Source of the DNA: Clostridiales bacterium
GTDB taxonomy: Bacteria > Bacillota > Clostridia > Christensenellales > Aristaeellaceae
DNA length: 5,784 nucleotides
Assembly (NCBI GenBank): GCA_022776785.1
Contig: JALFHA010000235.1
Location: forward strand, 1 to 5,784
Direction of reading: 5' to 3'
Shown: one piece after another, positions 5,556-5,784 of the stretch
Position numbering within the stretch: the stretch's first letter is position 1
Layout: each line of letters opens with the position of its first letter
Program-made: the position numbers and the translations under genes
The notes under the pieces: model-generated
The model's input: the letters and a program-made list of their open reading frames with translations, nothing else
Told to the model about the DNA's origin: nothing
The model's database searches: none

Positions 5556-5784
5556 TTAAATCAGGCCGCTGAAGCCGTTGAAGGCAACGGCCATCAGGCC
5601 CGCGGTAATCAGGGCGCCGGTGAAGCCCTCCATCCACTTGGGCATGTTGCCCGTCGCCAGACGCTCACGAATGCCCGCGAACAGGCAGATCGCCAGCGTG
5701 TAGCCCAGCGCGGAGGCCACGCCATTGAGCACGGAGAGAAGCAGGTTGTAGCCCTCGGTCACGTTGATCTGGGCCACGCCCAGC
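5556..5784 (-). CDS. rnfA: Rnf complex membrane subunit RnfA, C-terminal part only
   Basis: The 5' part lies outside the window, leaving the last 76 codons up to the TAA at 5558-5556. RnfA is a multi-span membrane subunit that, with RnfE, forms the ion-translocating core of Rnf. The visible part begins LGVAQINVTEGYNLL and holds a membrane helix with YTLAICLFAGIRERL, a short loop (ATGNMPKWMEGF) and the last helix ALITAGLMAVAFNGFSGLI. The IRERL loop and the ALITAGLM...GFSGL ending match RnfA of E. coli (as I recall it). The GTG at 5777 is an internal valine, not the start. The close spacing to rnfB shows they are co-transcribed. Confidence 0.93.
   Translation of the reverse strand, partial: LGVAQINVTEGYNLLLSVLNGVASALGYTLAICLFAGIRERLATGNMPKWMEGFTGALITAGLMAVAFNGFSGLI

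Noticed and set aside
4514..5637. Several alternative minus-strand frames overlapping rnfB
   Set aside because: They are frame-shifted readings of the cysteine-rich rnfB sequence. The rnfB frame itself is intact from membrane helix to tail, so no frameshift needs explaining.

Overview
This is a GC-rich window (roughly 60% by eye) in which every supported gene lies on the minus strand. The genes point to an anaerobic Bacillota of the high-GC gut Clostridia type (Christensenellales or Oscillospirales-like; the rank below Clostridia is a guess). The reasons are a long clostridial-type RnfB with many ferredoxin motifs, the end of an Rnf operon in the order rnfA-rnfB, a long-form HflX with an extra N-terminal domain, and AGGAGG-type ribosome binding sites.

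Layout in the direction of transcription (high to low coordinates): the 3' end of rnfA (5784-5556, cut by the window edge); rnfB (5531-4431), the last gene of its operon, closed by a clear intrinsic terminator (4402-4361); an intergenic region with a near-consensus sigma70/SigA-type promoter; glyA, serine hydroxymethyltransferase (4254-3001); a second intergenic region with a strong GC-rich hairpin and another near-consensus promoter; a NifS/IscS-type cysteine desulfurase (2792-1668, probably starting at TTG); a 107-base gap; and hflX (from 1560, running off the window at base 1).

Functionally, RnfA and RnfB belong to the membrane complex that couples ferredoxin oxidation and NAD+ reduction to ion translocation. 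GlyA links serine and glycine with one-carbon folate metabolism. The cysteine desulfurase supplies sulfur for Fe-S clusters or tRNA thiolation, and RnfB is itself Fe-S-rich. HflX is a ribosome-splitting GTPase. There are probably three transcription units: the rnf operon, glyA alone, and desulfurase-hflX.

No mobile element, CRISPR array, RNA gene or obvious new multi-gene system is visible. The points most worth a second look are a perfect JAMM/MPN+ metalloprotease-like motif in the N-terminal extension of HflX; an identical AAAGGGCGG-N8-start arrangement before glyA and the desulfurase, which supports the TTG start; inverted repeats with a CAAAG/CTTTG core straddling the -10 elements of both promoters; and a run of three 10-base repeats upstream of the glyA promoter.
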